Under the pieces are notes generated by a model. That model was not told where the DNA came from and did not search any database. It saw nothing but the letters and a program-made list of their open reading frames with translations. Source: Candidatus Goldiibacteriota bacterium (GTDB lineage Bacteria; Oederibacteriota; PGYV01). From it: a stretch of 40,291 nucleotides of DNA. A program made the position numbers and the translations under genes. Shown piece by piece: positions 7,152-16,467 of this stretch. Location of the stretch: contig JAFGWA010000021.1 in the NCBI GenBank assembly GCA_016937715.1, positions 1 through 40,291 on the forward strand, given 5' to 3'. Every line of letters begins with the position of its first letter. Position 1 is the stretch's first letter.

Positions 7152-9925
7152 TGAAGATACCGCGCGCTACATACAGGTTTCAGTTTAATAAAGATTTTCC
7201 GCTGGCACGGGCCGCGGAGCTTGCCGGATACCTGTCTTTGATGGGATTTTCCGATGTTTACGCTTCTCCTGTTTTTAAAGCCGCTGAAGGTTCCACGCAC
7301 GGTTATGATGTCACTGACCCCGGGAAAATAAGCTGCGAAATAGGCGGCATCACCGGGTTTGAAAAAGCCGTAAAAGAGTGCGCGGGGCAGGGAGTGTCAT
7401 GGGTTCAGGATATTGTGCCCAATCACATGGCGTTTACAAATGATAATTACATGCTTATGGATGTGCTTGAAAGCGGCATAGATTCCAAATATAAGGATTT
7501 TTTTGATATAAACTGGGGCCATTCATTTGAAAGTATGCACGGCAGGCTTCTGGCGCCTTTTCTTGGAGAACCCTACGGCGAAGCGCTTGAGAGCGGAAAA
7601 ATAAAGGTTCAGTATTCAAAAGACGGGCTTACCGCCGGTTATTATGAACACTCTTTTCCCATAGCCATAAAATCATATTATTCTTTCTTTACCGGCGGAA
7701 TTGATGAACTTAAAAAAAAGCTGGGCAGAAAAAATAATGACTATATGCGTTTTACGGGCGCGCTTTATGTGCTTAAAAACCTTAAAGGTATTGATGATGT
7801 CACCGAAAGAAAAGAGCAGATAGATTTTGTAAAATCCATCCTGTGGGAATTGTACGAAGCCGGCGGGGAAATAAAAACATATATTGACGGGATTGTAACT
7901 TTGTATAACGGCGAACCGGGCAAACCTGAATCATTCAACCTTCTGGACGCGCTTTTAAAAGAGCAGTATTTCCGCTTGGCGCTGTGGAAAGTGGCGTCTG
8001 AAGAGATAAATTACAGAAGATTTTTTAATATAAACGGCCTTATATCCGTAAAGGTTGAAGAACCCGAAGTGTTTAACGCTGTTCACAGGCTTATTCTTGA
8101 ACTTGTATCCAAAGGGCTGATATCAGGGTTAAGGATAGACCATATTGACGGGCTGTATGACCCCACCGCGTATATCAGAACTTTAAGAAAAGCGGCGCCT
8201 GAAGCATATATAGTTGTGGAAAAGATACTGGAAAGCGCTGAAAAACTTCCCGCTTACTGGACAGTTCAGGGGACTACGGGATATGATTTCATGAATTACG
8301 TGAACGGTATTTTTATAATGCAGAAAAATGAAAAAGAGATGACAAAAGCGTATGAAAAATTTACAGGCGCGCAGTTTGATTACTATGGAATGATGACCGC
8401 CAAAAAAAGGCTTATAATAGGAAAGAGAATGGCGGGCGATGTGGATAATTTAGCCTCTGCTATCAAGGATATAATGTCCAAGTACAGGCATGGAAGCGAC
8501 ATTACAATGTATGGAATAAAGCGCGCCCTTGTGGAGGTGCTTGCATTTTTCCCCGTTTACAGGGCGTATGTAAATAATGAATACGTAACAGACAAGGACA
8601 CGGCATACATAAAGGAAACAATAGAAGCCGCAAAAAGAAACGCGCCCGGGCTGTCGTACGAACTTGATTTTATGAAAAAATTTTTACTGCTTGAATTTGA
8701 TGATTTTATGGATGAAGAGGCCAAGCAGGGATGGATTAAAGTGGTTATGAAACTTCAGCAGTTAACCGGGCCGCTTATGGCAAAGGGATTTGAAGACACC
8801 TTTTTATATATTTACAACAGGCTGCTGTCGTTAAATGAAGTGGGAAGCAGCCCTGATAAATTCGGGATAAGTATAAAAGAATTCAACAATTTCTGCCTGG
8901 AACGCGCCAGGCTTTGGCCGCATACCATGAATGCCACGTCCACCCATGACGTAAAAAGGGGGGAGGATTCAAGGGCAAGGCTTAATGTACTTTCGGAAAT
9001 GCCGAAAGCGTGGTATGAAAGGGCAAGAAAATGGGCGTCTGTAAATTACGCGATAAAGCCGGCTGTGATAAGCAAAAATGACGAATACATGGTGTATCAG
9101 GCCCTGTTGTCAGCATGGCCGTTTAATGAAGAAGAAGTGCCGGGTTTCAGGGAAAGGGTTAAGGATTTTGTGATTAAAGCGGTAAGGGAAGCAAAAGTAT
9201 ACACGGCATGGATAAAGCCTGATGAAATATATGAAAATGCCGTAATTGATTTCGCGATGAAGATAACAGACCCTGTAACCGGAAAAGATTTTCTGCACGA
9301 TTTTCTGCCTTTTGTAAAAAAGGTTTCTTTTTACGGTGTTTTAAATTCATTATCGCAGGCCTGCATAAAAATAGCGGCGCCGGGAGTTCCGGACTTCTAC
9401 CGCGGCACAGAACTTTGGGAATTTGCTTTTGTGGATCCGGATAACAGAAGGGCTTTGGATTATACCGTGATTCAAAATAATGCCGCGGCCATTAAAGAGA
9501 AAGAAAATGACGCTTCTTTTGCCTCGGAAATTCTAAAAGGGTATAAAAGCGGGCTTGTAAAGCAGTTCTTAATATTTAAAATGCTTAACGCAAGGCGCAA
9601 AGAAGAACAGCTTTTTACAAACGGCGGGTTTGTAAGTTTAAGAACCGCCGGCAGGCACGCGGATAAGGTTATTACGTTTGCAAGGGATAAAGATAAAAAA
9701 CTTGCCGTGATTGCGGCGCCAAGGTTTACTTCTATGATGGTACGCGAAGATGAAATGCCGGCAGGCGAACACGTCTGGGGCGATACTCACATAATACTGC
9801 CCGAAGATCCGCCGCAGGTTTTTACGTGCGCGATAACAGGTAAAACGGTAAAGGCGGACGGAAGGAAATTATATTTAAGGGATGTTCTGGCGGTATTCCC
9901 GTGCGGGCTTGTTATATCGGAATAA
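7151..9925 (+). CDS. treY: Maltooligosyltrehalose synthase (TreY)
   Basis: The 924-residue GH13 enzyme isomerises the reducing-end alpha-1,4 bond of maltooligosaccharides to the alpha,alpha-1,1 bond of maltooligosyltrehalose, the substrate of TreZ. It opens with the family's ATYRFQFNKDF and YASPVFKA segments. Catalytic regions are DIVPNH (residues 93-98), nucleophile D330 in LRIDHIDGL, acid/base E357 in VVEKILE, and D600 in STHDVKRGED. PGVPDFYRGTELW near the C-terminus is also typical. Length is slightly above the usual 700-900. It ends the operon. The next gene lies 16 bp away on the opposite strand, and I see no clear terminator between them. Confidence 0.96.
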   Translation: MKIPRATYRFQFNKDFPLARAAELAGYLSLMGFSDVYASPVFKAAEGSTHGYDVTDPGKISCEIGGITGFEKAVKECAGQGVSWVQDIVPNHMAFTNDNYMLMDVLESGIDSKYKDFFDINWGHSFESMHGRLLAPFLGEPYGEALESGKIKVQYSKDGLTAGYYEHSFPIAIKSYYSFFTGGIDELKKKLGRKNNDYMRFTGALYVLKNLKGIDDVTERKEQIDFVKSILWELYEAGGEIKTYIDGIVTLYNGEPGKPESFNLLDALLKEQYFRLALWKVASEEINYRRFFNINGLISVKVEEPEVFNAVHRLILELVSKGLISGLRIDHIDGLYDPTAYIRTLRKAAPEAYIVVEKILESAEKLPAYWTVQGTTGYDFMNYVNGIFIMQKNEKEMTKAYEKFTGAQFDYYGMMTAKKRLIIGKRMAGDVDNLASAIKDIMSKYRHGSDITMYGIKRALVEVLAFFPVYRAYVNNEYVTDKDTAYIKETIEAAKRNAPGLSYELDFMKKFLLLEFDDFMDEEAKQGWIKVVMKLQQLTGPLMAKGFEDTFLYIYNRLLSLNEVGSSPDKFGISIKEFNNFCLERARLWPHTMNATSTHDVKRGEDSRARLNVLSEMPKAWYERARKWASVNYAIKPAVISKNDEYMVYQALLSAWPFNEEEVPGFRERVKDFVIKAVREAKVYTAWIKPDEIYENAVIDFAMKITDPVTGKDFLHDFLPFVKKVSFYGVLNSLSQACIKIAAPGVPDFYRGTELWEFAFVDPDNRRALDYTVIQNNAAAIKEKENDASFASEILKGYKSGLVKQFLIFKMLNARRKEEQLFTNGGFVSLRTAGRHADKVITFARDKDKKLAVIAAPRFTSMMVREDEMPAGEHVWGDTHIILPEDPPQVFTCAITGKTVKADGRKLYLRDVLAVFPCGLVISE

Positions 9926-9941
9926 AAAAGGCCGGCCATCC

Positions 9942-10478
9942 TTAACTGAAGTGGAACATTGAATATAAGTCATTTCCCTTTGTATCATCTATAACCACTG
10001 CGTAAAAATCTTCCACTTCCAGTTTGTAAATTGCCTCCGGGCCAAGTTCCGCAAAAGCCACAACTTCGGACTTTATAACAGACCTGGCGTATTCAGCTCC
10101 TAAGCCGCCAAGAGCGGAAAAATACACAGCTTTATTCTTTGCAATAGCGTCTTTTACCGGCGTGGTACGTTCGCCTTTTCCTATCATTCCCTTAATTCCA
10201 AGCTGTAAAAGCATAGGGGTGAATTTATCCATGCGCGATGATGTTGTGGGGCCGCAAGAACCTATCACGTTTCCCTCGCGCGCGGGTGTGGGGCCGCAGT
10301 AATAAATAATCTGGTTTTTAAAATCAAGAGGAAGTTTTTCCTTTTTTTCCACCATTTCCGCTATCCTGGCGTGGGCCGCGTCGCGCATTGTGTATATGGT
10401 GCCGGAAATAAGTACTTCGTCGCCGGTCGTTAAATCCTCTATTGTCTCCGCGTCAAGCGGGGTTGTAATCTTTTTCAA
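9942..10478 (-). CDS. Fumarate hydratase class I, beta subunit
   Basis: This 178-residue protein matches the C-terminal (beta) half of class I fumarases and tartrate dehydratases: GDEVLISGTIYTMRDAAH near the start, YYCGPTPAREG and GSCGPTTSSRMD in the middle, and GKGERT before the C-terminal part. With the alpha subunit it interconverts fumarate and malate using a [4Fe-4S] cluster. The start is TTG at 10478, supported by GGAGG six bases upstream and the conserved N-terminus. It is last in the minus-strand TCA operon, 18 bp after the alpha subunit. Tartrate or another hydroxyacid is an alternative substrate, but malate dehydrogenase next door favours fumarase. Confidence 0.9.
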   Translation of the reverse strand: MKKITTPLDAETIEDLTTGDEVLISGTIYTMRDAAHARIAEMVEKKEKLPLDFKNQIIYYCGPTPAREGNVIGSCGPTTSSRMDKFTPMLLQLGIKGMIGKGERTTPVKDAIAKNKAVYFSALGGLGAEYARSVIKSEVVAFAELGPEAIYKLEVEDFYAVVIDDTKGNDLYSMFHFS

Positions 10479-10496
10479 AACGTCCTCCGGATAAAA

Positions 10497-11333
10497 CTAT
10501 ATTGTTATAGATTTGTGCCTTGAAGAATGGCACTGAATATTTACTGCGACAGGCAGGCTTGCTATGTGGCACGGGAAAGTTTCCACCATTACCGATAATG
10601 CCGTGGTTATTCCGCCGAACCCAAGCGGGCCTATGTTAAGTTTGTTTATCAGTTTAAGTGTCTTTTTTTCAAGTACCGCGGCTTCTTTGCTTGTATTTGT
10701 GCTGCCTATTTCGCGCAGCAGCGCTTTTTTGGCAAGATACGGCGCGCGTTCAAGGTTGCCGCCTATGCCTATTCCTATTATATAGGGCGGGCAGGCGGAA
10801 GCGCCGGCCTTTTTAACCGTTTCCAGCACAAAATTAATTATTCCTTCTTCGCCGTCGGCGGGGGTAAGCATTTTAACCGCGGATTTATTTTCCGCGCCCG
10901 CGCCTTTGGTCATAATGGAAATTTTAAGCATATTGCCCGGCTTTATTTCCGTGTGCACCACGCAGGGTGTGTTGGTGCCGGTATTTTTTCTTGTCAGCGG
11001 GTCAGCCACGGATTTTCTTAAAAAGCCCTTATTATATCCGGCTTCCACTCCGCGGTTTATGGCTTTGTAAATGTCGCCCTCTATTTTTACGTCGTTTCCC
11101 ACTTCCAGAAAAACCACCACAATGCCGGTATCCTGGCACAGCGGGTATTCGCCTTTTTTGGCGGTCTTGTAATTCTCCACAATTTTATAAAGGACGTTTT
11201 TGGCTTTTCTTTCTTTTTCTTCCCCGGCGGCTTCTTTTACCGCTGAGACTATGTCATATGGCAGGAAGTAATTGGCGTCAATTACAAGCTGTTCAATTGC
11301 CTCTGATATCTTTTCCGAACGCAGTAATCTCAA
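10497..11333 (-). CDS. Fumarate hydratase class I, alpha subunit
   Basis: The 278-residue subunit carries the cluster cysteines: C66 in PLCQDTG, C181 in SACPPYIIGIG, and a C-terminal pair, C255 and C268, of which one is the likely third ligand. This is the two-subunit class I form common in anaerobes and archaea; oxygen-labile [4Fe-4S] fumarases fit an anaerobic lifestyle. Translation appears to start at TTG (11331-11333), because MRLLRSEKI aligns with the family start and no ATG is available; the site upstream is a modest AAAGGA. It follows malate dehydrogenase by 11 bp and precedes the beta subunit by 18 bp, so the genes are surely co-transcribed. Confidence 0.92.
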   Translation of the reverse strand: MRLLRSEKISEAIEQLVIDANYFLPYDIVSAVKEAAGEEKERKAKNVLYKIVENYKTAKKGEYPLCQDTGIVVVFLEVGNDVKIEGDIYKAINRGVEAGYNKGFLRKSVADPLTRKNTGTNTPCVVHTEIKPGNMLKISIMTKGAGAENKSAVKMLTPADGEEGIINFVLETVKKAGASACPPYIIGIGIGGNLERAPYLAKKALLREIGSTNTSKEAAVLEKKTLKLINKLNIGPLGFGGITTALSVMVETFPCHIASLPVAVNIQCHSSRHKSITI

Positions 11334-11344
11334 ATTATTATCCT

Positions 11345-12277
11345 TTAAAAACGCGGGTTTATTTTGTCAATCTGTTCTTTTATGGCTGCCGCGGATTTTT
11401 TAAGCTTTTCTGTTTCCTGCGCGGTTAATTTAAGGGTAACTATTTTTTCAACGCCGTTTTTACCAAGTACGGCGGGCAATCCCACGTATATTCCGTCTAT
11501 GTCAAAATTACCTTCCGCAAGCACAGAACAGGGGATAACGGATTTTTTATCCTGAATAATTGCTTCCAGCATTTTAACCACGGATGCCGCGGGCGCGTAA
11601 TACGCGCTTCCGGTTTTTAACAGCGCCACTATTTCAGCCCCGCCGTTGGCTGCTTTATCCGCAAGCGCGGCTGCTTCAGCTTGCGGTATGACAGTTTCAA
11701 GCGCTTCGCCGTTAACAAATGTGTGGGATAAAAGCGGAACCATAGTGTCGCCGTGAGAACCTAAAATTATTGACTGCATATTGTCCGCGGCGGCACCGGT
11801 GGCGTTCTGTATAAAGTGAAGAAAGCGGTATGTGTCCAGCACGCCCGCCATTCCAATCACGCGTTCTTTAGGGAAACCCGTGACTTTCTGCATGGTATAA
11901 GCCATAACGTCAAGGGGGTTGGAAACCACTATTACAACAGGGTTCTTTTTTGATTTTTTAAGTTCATTTGCCACGCCTTTTATGATGTCAAAGTTGGCAA
12001 AAAGAAGGTCATCACGGGACATTCCCGGTTTTCTGGCAAGGCCTGCCGTAACCACCACGTAATCGCATTCCGCGATTTTAGCGTAATCCCCGCCGCCTTC
12101 CACCATGCAGTCTGAACCCAGAAGAAACTTGCTCTGGTTTAAATCTATGGCTTTGCCTTTTGCAAGGTCCGCGTAAAGGTCAAGCAGATAAATATCGCCA
12201 AGGTTTCTCATCAGTGAGATATGCGCGACAGACGCGCCTACGTTTCCTGCGCCAACAATTCCTATTTTTGGTTTCAT
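11345..12277 (-). CDS. mdh: Malate dehydrogenase (NAD-dependent, LDH-like family)
   Basis: The 310-residue enzyme has the nucleotide-binding GAGNVG (residues 9-14), D33 in LLDLYADLAKG for NAD preference, substrate arginines R82 and R88 in ARKPGMSRDD, VSNPLDVMAY, and the proton-relay H175 in GSHGDTMVPL. R82 points to malate rather than lactate. It interconverts malate and oxaloacetate, giving the substrate of the citrate synthase in the same cluster. ATG start with GGAGG at 12288-12292 on the minus strand. A 7-nt repeat array fills the 170-bp gap to icd, so readthrough from icd or a promoter inside the array is needed. Confidence 0.95.
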   Translation of the reverse strand: MKPKIGIVGAGNVGASVAHISLMRNLGDIYLLDLYADLAKGKAIDLNQSKFLLGSDCMVEGGGDYAKIAECDYVVVTAGLARKPGMSRDDLLFANFDIIKGVANELKKSKKNPVVIVVSNPLDVMAYTMQKVTGFPKERVIGMAGVLDTYRFLHFIQNATGAAADNMQSIILGSHGDTMVPLLSHTFVNGEALETVIPQAEAAALADKAANGGAEIVALLKTGSAYYAPAASVVKMLEAIIQDKKSVIPCSVLAEGNFDIDGIYVGLPAVLGKNGVEKIVTLKLTAQETEKLKKSAAAIKEQIDKINPRF

Positions 12278-12301
12278 AATAATAAACCTCCGGGAGATAG
12301 A

Positions 12302-12450
12302 TAAGTAACAAGTTACAGGTTACAAGTTACAGGTATCAACTAACAACTGACAGGTGACAGTTAACAGCTAACAGGTTACAAGTTACAGCTGAAAACTTGT
12401 ACTTTAACCTGATAGTTGTAACTTGTAACCTGTTACTTGTAACCTGTTAC
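12302..12450. repeat. Heptamer array with inverted arms (RGTTACA type), block A
   Basis: The left arm is built of 7-nt units in register from about 12305 (AAGTTAC, AGGTTAC, AAGTTAC and variants such as AACTGAC, AGCTAAC). The right arm from about 12414 carries the reverse complement (GTAACTT, GTAACCT, GTTACTT). The whole block could fold into a long imperfect hairpin. Its right end includes the icd stop codon. Read on the minus strand, icd ends TAA then CAGGTTACAAGTAACAGG. Blocks at 32711 and 33403 use the same unit. Confidence 0.85.
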
Positions 12451-13670
12451 ATGCCAGTTGCTATAAGCTTCATGTTTTCAACAATCTTTTTTCCGTATTC
12501 CGAGCATTTAAGTTCAACAGCGCCTTCCATCTGGCGCGCAAGGTCGTATGTCACTGTTTTGTTTGAAATTGTGCGTTCAATTCCGTCAATGGTAAGTTTG
12601 CCGGCTTCCGGCCAGCCAAGGTGTTCAAGCATCATAACGGCCGACAGCATAAGGGAGCCGGGGTTTACTTTATCCAGGTTCGCGTATTTAGGCGCGGTTC
12701 CGTGCGTGGCTTCAAACACGGCGTATTTGCCTATGTTTGCGCCGGGCGCCATTCCAAGTCCGCCTACCTGCGCCGCCGCGGCGTCTGACAGGTAATCTCC
12801 GTTTAAGTTAGGCGTGATGATAATGTCATATTCCGACGGCCTTAACAGAATCTGCTGAAACATGGCGTCCGCTATTCTGTCCTTTATTAATATTTTGCCG
12901 TCTGTTGATATGCCGGCTGCGGCTTCGGATTCTTTTACAATTACATCCCTGAAGTTTTCTTCCGCTTCGCGGTAACACCATTTTGCAAACGCGCCTTCGG
13001 TAAATTTCATGATGTTGCCCTTGTGGACTATGGTGATGCTTTTATTTTTATTTTTTATTGCGTGCTGAATAGCCATGCGCATAAGGCGCCTTGTGCCAAA
13101 TTCACTCATGGGCTTGATGCCTATGCCGCTTTCGGAAAGGATGGTCTTGTTAAAATTAGTGTTGATAAAAGAGATAACTTTTTTGGCGTCTTCGCTTCCG
13201 GCTTCCCATTCAATCCCGGAATAAACGTCTTCTGTGTTTTCCCTGAATATAATTACATTTAAATCCTGAGGTTTTTTGACAGGGGAATCAACGCCCTGAA
13301 AATAACGCACCGGCCTGATGCACGCGAAAAGGTCAAGGCGCTGCCTTAAAGTAACGTTAATGCTGCGTATGCCGCCGCCTATCGGTGTTGTAAGCGGGCC
13401 TTTTATTGCAACTGTGTATTCTTTTATCGCGTCAATTGTCTCTTCCGGAAGGTAGGAATCTGTTGCGTTTTTTGCCTTCTCGCCGGCAAGTATCTCTTTC
13501 CATTCTATCTTTCTTGCGCCGCTGTAGGCGATTTCAACTGCAGCGTCCACGACAGACTGCGTGGCGCGCCAGATGTCGGGGCCTATGCCGTCGCCTTCAA
13601 TAAAACATATTATGGGGTTGTCGGGCACTTTAAGTTCATGTTTTTCGTTTACGGTAATTTTTTCAGCCAT
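12447..13670 (-). CDS. icd: Isocitrate dehydrogenase, NADP-dependent
   Basis: The 407-residue protein oxidatively decarboxylates isocitrate to 2-oxoglutarate. It is close to the E. coli-type enzyme (416 residues): GDGIGPDIW near the N-terminus; the substrate loop S103, N105, R109 and R119 in [12 protein letters not shown]...CIRPVRY; the metal-binding region [12 protein letters not shown]; and HGTAPKYA, whose lysine-tyrosine pair is the usual marker for NADP over NAD. ATG start, 3 bp after the citrate synthase stop, so the two are tightly coupled. Aconitase, the step between them, is not in the window. The stop codon lies inside heptamer block A. Confidence 0.95.
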   Translation of the reverse strand: MAEKITVNEKHELKVPDNPIICFIEGDGIGPDIWRATQSVVDAAVEIAYSGARKIEWKEILAGEKAKNATDSYLPEETIDAIKEYTVAIKGPLTTPIGGGIRSINVTLRQRLDLFACIRPVRYFQGVDSPVKKPQDLNVIIFRENTEDVYSGIEWEAGSEDAKKVISFINTNFNKTILSESGIGIKPMSEFGTRRLMRMAIQHAIKNKNKSITIVHKGNIMKFTEGAFAKWCYREAEENFRDVIVKESEAAAGISTDGKILIKDRIADAMFQQILLRPSEYDIIITPNLNGDYLSDAAAAQVGGLGMAPGANIGKYAVFEATHGTAPKYANLDKVNPGSLMLSAVMMLEHLGWPEAGKLTIDGIERTISNKTVTYDLARQMEGAVELKCSEYGKKIVENMKLIATGM

Positions 13671-13673
13671 GTT

Positions 13674-15074
13674 TTACACTCCTACGTTTGGTCCGAATTT
13701 TTTATAAATCTCGGGAAGGAATTCCTTCACCCATGTTATCATCTCTTCATCGGCAATGCCGATTATTCTGCCGTCCACATACTGTTTGTCCACGATATCT
13801 TTTATTTTTACAACGCCGGCGTTATCTTTGGCAAGTTTTTCGCCGTCGGGAATTTCAAAGAAAGAATTTATCCAAAGCGCTATTCCGGACACGCCGGACT
13901 TATCAGTGATACCGACCATGACAGGCCTGTTTAAAACTTTCTTGGTGTCAAATATGTTGTAAATTTCTTCGTTCTTCATCAGCCCGTCGGCGTGTATGCC
14001 TGCCTTGGTCACGTTAAAGTTTTTGCCCACAAGAGGCTGTTTGGCGGCTATTTCAATTCCCATCTTCTGGTTCATGTAGCGCGCTATTTCCGTGATAATT
14101 GTTGTATCAAGAGTTTCTTTTCCTTCGCGCCCGCGGAACGAGATATATTCCATGATAAGCGCTTCAAGCGGCGTGTTGCCTGTTCTTTCGCCTATGCCAA
14201 GCCACGCCGCGTTTACAGAGCACGCGCCGTACATCCACGCGTAAATGCCGTTTGTAAGCCCGCGGTAAAAATCGTTGTGCCCGTGCCATTCAAGCCATTC
14301 GGAAGGCACGCCGGCAAAATGGTGCATTGCGTAAACGATGCCGTTGACATTTCTTGGAAGGGCGGCGCCGGGCATTGCGATTCCGTATCCCATGGTGTCG
14401 CACATCCTTATTTTAACGGGCATATTGTATTCTTTGGAAAGTTTCATAAGTTCGTTGGCTAAGGGGACCACAAAACCGTAAATATCCGCCCTGGTAATGT
14501 CTTCAAAGTGGCAGCGCGGAATTATGCCGTTATCAAGCGCGGTCTTTGCTATCTTCAGGTAATTGTCCATTGCCTGCCTGCGGGTCCATTTAAGTTTTAA
14601 AAAGATGTGGTAGTCTGAAACAGAGGTTAAAATTCCTGTTTCTTTCAAGCCCATGGCTTTAACAAGCTTAAAGTCAGATTCCACGGCGCGAATCCAGCCG
14701 GTAATTTCCGGGTATTTGTATCCGCGCGCAAGGCATTTTTCAATGGCAGCGCGGTCCCTTTCCGTGTATAAAAAGAATTCTGTCTGGCGTATTAAACCTG
14801 TATTGCCGTCAAGTTTGTGCATAAGGTCATAAAGGTGGACAATATCATCAACTTCAAAAGGGGGAAGCGACTGCTGCCCGTCGCGGAAAGTGGTATCCGT
14901 AATCCAGATATCATCCGGCGGGTCCATAGGCATGACCCGGTTGTTGAAAACTATTTTGGGGACATCATCATAAGGAAAGAAGTCCCTGTAAAGCTGGGGT
15001 TCAGTTACATCCTGAAGCTCATAATGGTAAAATTCTTCCTCGAAAAGTTTCCTTGATTTGTTGTATTGAAGCAT
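13674..15074 (-). CDS. Re-type citrate synthase (HMGL/isopropylmalate synthase-like)
   Basis: The 466-residue protein belongs to the DRE-TIM metallolyase family: TTFRDGQQ (R64, D65) at the start of the barrel, RCHFEDITRADIYGF, and the metal motif EWHGHNDF near residues 261-268. The segments QTEFFLYTERDR, YPEITGWIRA and TGILTSVSDYHIFLK match what I recall of the Clostridium kluyveri-type Re-citrate synthase rather than homocitrate or isopropylmalate synthase. Lying first in an operon with icd, mdh and fumarase supports citrate formation from oxaloacetate and acetyl-CoA. I choose ATG at 15074 because GGAGG (15082-15086, minus) fits it; the in-frame ATG at 15092 overlaps that site. Homocitrate synthase is the main alternative. 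Confidence 0.82.
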   Translation of the reverse strand: MLQYNKSRKLFEEEFYHYELQDVTEPQLYRDFFPYDDVPKIVFNNRVMPMDPPDDIWITDTTFRDGQQSLPPFEVDDIVHLYDLMHKLDGNTGLIRQTEFFLYTERDRAAIEKCLARGYKYPEITGWIRAVESDFKLVKAMGLKETGILTSVSDYHIFLKLKWTRRQAMDNYLKIAKTALDNGIIPRCHFEDITRADIYGFVVPLANELMKLSKEYNMPVKIRMCDTMGYGIAMPGAALPRNVNGIVYAMHHFAGVPSEWLEWHGHNDFYRGLTNGIYAWMYGACSVNAAWLGIGERTGNTPLEALIMEYISFRGREGKETLDTTIITEIARYMNQKMGIEIAAKQPLVGKNFNVTKAGIHADGLMKNEEIYNIFDTKKVLNRPVMVGITDKSGVSGIALWINSFFEIPDGEKLAKDNAGVVKIKDIVDKQYVDGRIIGIADEEMITWVKEFLPEIYKKFGPNVGV

Positions 15075-15164
15075 AATAAAACCTCCGGGCATAACGTAAA
15101 CTGCATAAGTAAGTCAAAAAATTATAACCTATTTAAAACCCCGCGTCAATGAATAGAACGTGAA

Positions 15165-15348
15165 GGACGGATGCACGGAGGGACGGAGGGACAGAGGGAC
15201 GGTATTGAACGTGAGGAACAGAGGTACGGTTTAGATTTGGTAGGCGCGGGCTTTAGCCCGGGGCAGTTGTCTTTGATGTTTGGTCTTACTTCCGTCCCTC
15301 CGTGCATCCGTCCCTCTGTCCCTCTGTTTTGTCCTCTGTCCCTCTGTT
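15165..15348. repeat. Octamer array with inverted arms and central hairpin (GGGACGGA type)
   Basis: The left arm (15165-15212) is made of 8-nt units such as TGCACGGA, GGGACGGA and GGGACAGA. The right arm (15292-15345) is the inverse (TCCGTCCC, TCCGTGCA, TCTGTCCC). In the middle, 15239-15268 is GGTAGGCGCGGGC, TTTA, GCCCGGGG, a short hairpin found again at 25452 and 30111. The 345-bp gap it occupies separates the divergent citrate synthase and LysM/M23 genes and must also contain their promoters; a TATAAT-like TTATAATAAA lies near 15390. Confidence 0.85.
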
Positions 15349-15419
15349 TTTCCCCTTGCTTTCCCCCTAAATATGCTATATATTTTTAATTATAATAAAA
15401 ACAGACAAGGACGGGTGAA

Positions 15420-16442
15420 ATGTTACAGAATTTTATTAAAAAGCATTTAAAAAACGTGTCGCTGCAGAGAGTGGCGGTGCTTTTTGTATTTATAGCTTTT
15501 GTTATGGTAATTACTTTCGCGGGTATCCTGTTAAGCGCGGGCGACAGCGCGGCAAACGCCCCTTTAAGGCCAAAGACATCAGGAAATACGCTTCTTTCAG
15601 ATAGCAAGCAGGACTATTCAGAGCTTATGAATGACAGCTATGCCGATGTCTGCAGCCGCGATATGGAACTTGCCCTTGTTTACCTGAATAAAAAATCGCT
15701 GGCAAAAGAAGCCAGATTTTCAGTGCATGAAATTAAAGCCGGGGAAAACTTCTGGGGTATTGCCAAGAAAAGAAATTATACGATAGATACGATAGTGGGC
15801 TGCAACCCGCAGTTTAAAAACCTTACAGCAAGCCTTGGCGAACAGATAATGATTCCAAGCCTGGGCGGTACAATTCATCAGGTAAAAGCGGGGGAAACAT
15901 TAAAAGAAATTGCCGAAGCGTATAATGTGACAGAAGACTATATTAAGCAGTATAATAAAATAGGATTAAGGCTGAAAACAGGGGATATACTTTTTATACA
16001 GGGAAAGAAACCGGTTTTTTTAAATGAAGACATGTCAAAACTTTTTGCCACAAGGCGCCTTTTCAGGTCGCCTTTGGCCGGCGAATATACCTCTCTTATA
16101 GGCACAAGAAACGACCCTTTGATACAGGGAGTTACAAAATATCATAACGGCGTTGACATCCGCGCTAAGATAGGCACGTGGGTCGGCGCTGCCGCCGCAG
16201 GAAGAGTAACAGAGGCGGGATGGGCAAACGGGTACGGATATTACATACGCATTCAGCACGATAACGGGTATTCAACATTATACGGCCACTTAAGCAAGAT
16301 ACATGTAAAACAGGGGCAGCGCGTTAAAGCGGGCCAGCTTATTGCCAAGTCCGGAAACACGGGGCGCACCACAGGGCCGCACCTGCATTTTTCCATTTTC
16401 AGAAACGGCGCTGTAAAAAACCCGCTGGATTATCTGTGGTAG
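15420..16442 (+). CDS. LysM-domain M23 metallopeptidase, membrane-anchored
   Basis: The 340-residue protein has one N-terminal membrane segment (about 18-39), two LysM peptidoglycan-binding modules (about 103-147 and 153-195), and a C-terminal M23/LytM domain (about 215-340). The zinc ligands are present: H242 and D246 in YHNGVDI, and H323 in GPHLHF; H290 (YGH) and H321 complete the active site, so it should be an active endopeptidase cutting peptide cross-links of peptidoglycan in the periplasm. The start follows a GGACGGG-like site. It lies 25 bp before a radical SAM gene on the same strand. A second M23 protein occurs at 34094. Confidence 0.92.
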   Translation: MLQNFIKKHLKNVSLQRVAVLFVFIAFVMVITFAGILLSAGDSAANAPLRPKTSGNTLLSDSKQDYSELMNDSYADVCSRDMELALVYLNKKSLAKEARFSVHEIKAGENFWGIAKKRNYTIDTIVGCNPQFKNLTASLGEQIMIPSLGGTIHQVKAGETLKEIAEAYNVTEDYIKQYNKIGLRLKTGDILFIQGKKPVFLNEDMSKLFATRRLFRSPLAGEYTSLIGTRNDPLIQGVTKYHNGVDIRAKIGTWVGAAAAGRVTEAGWANGYGYYIRIQHDNGYSTLYGHLSKIHVKQGQRVKAGQLIAKSGNTGRTTGPHLHFSIFRNGAVKNPLDYLW

Positions 16443-16467
16443 AAATAATACCAAGAAGTAATTAACC

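Noticed and set aside
13992-14462. Long plus-strand frame opposite the Re-citrate synthase gene
   Set aside because: It is a shadow of a strongly supported gene; composition is not protein-like and no ribosome binding site is present.
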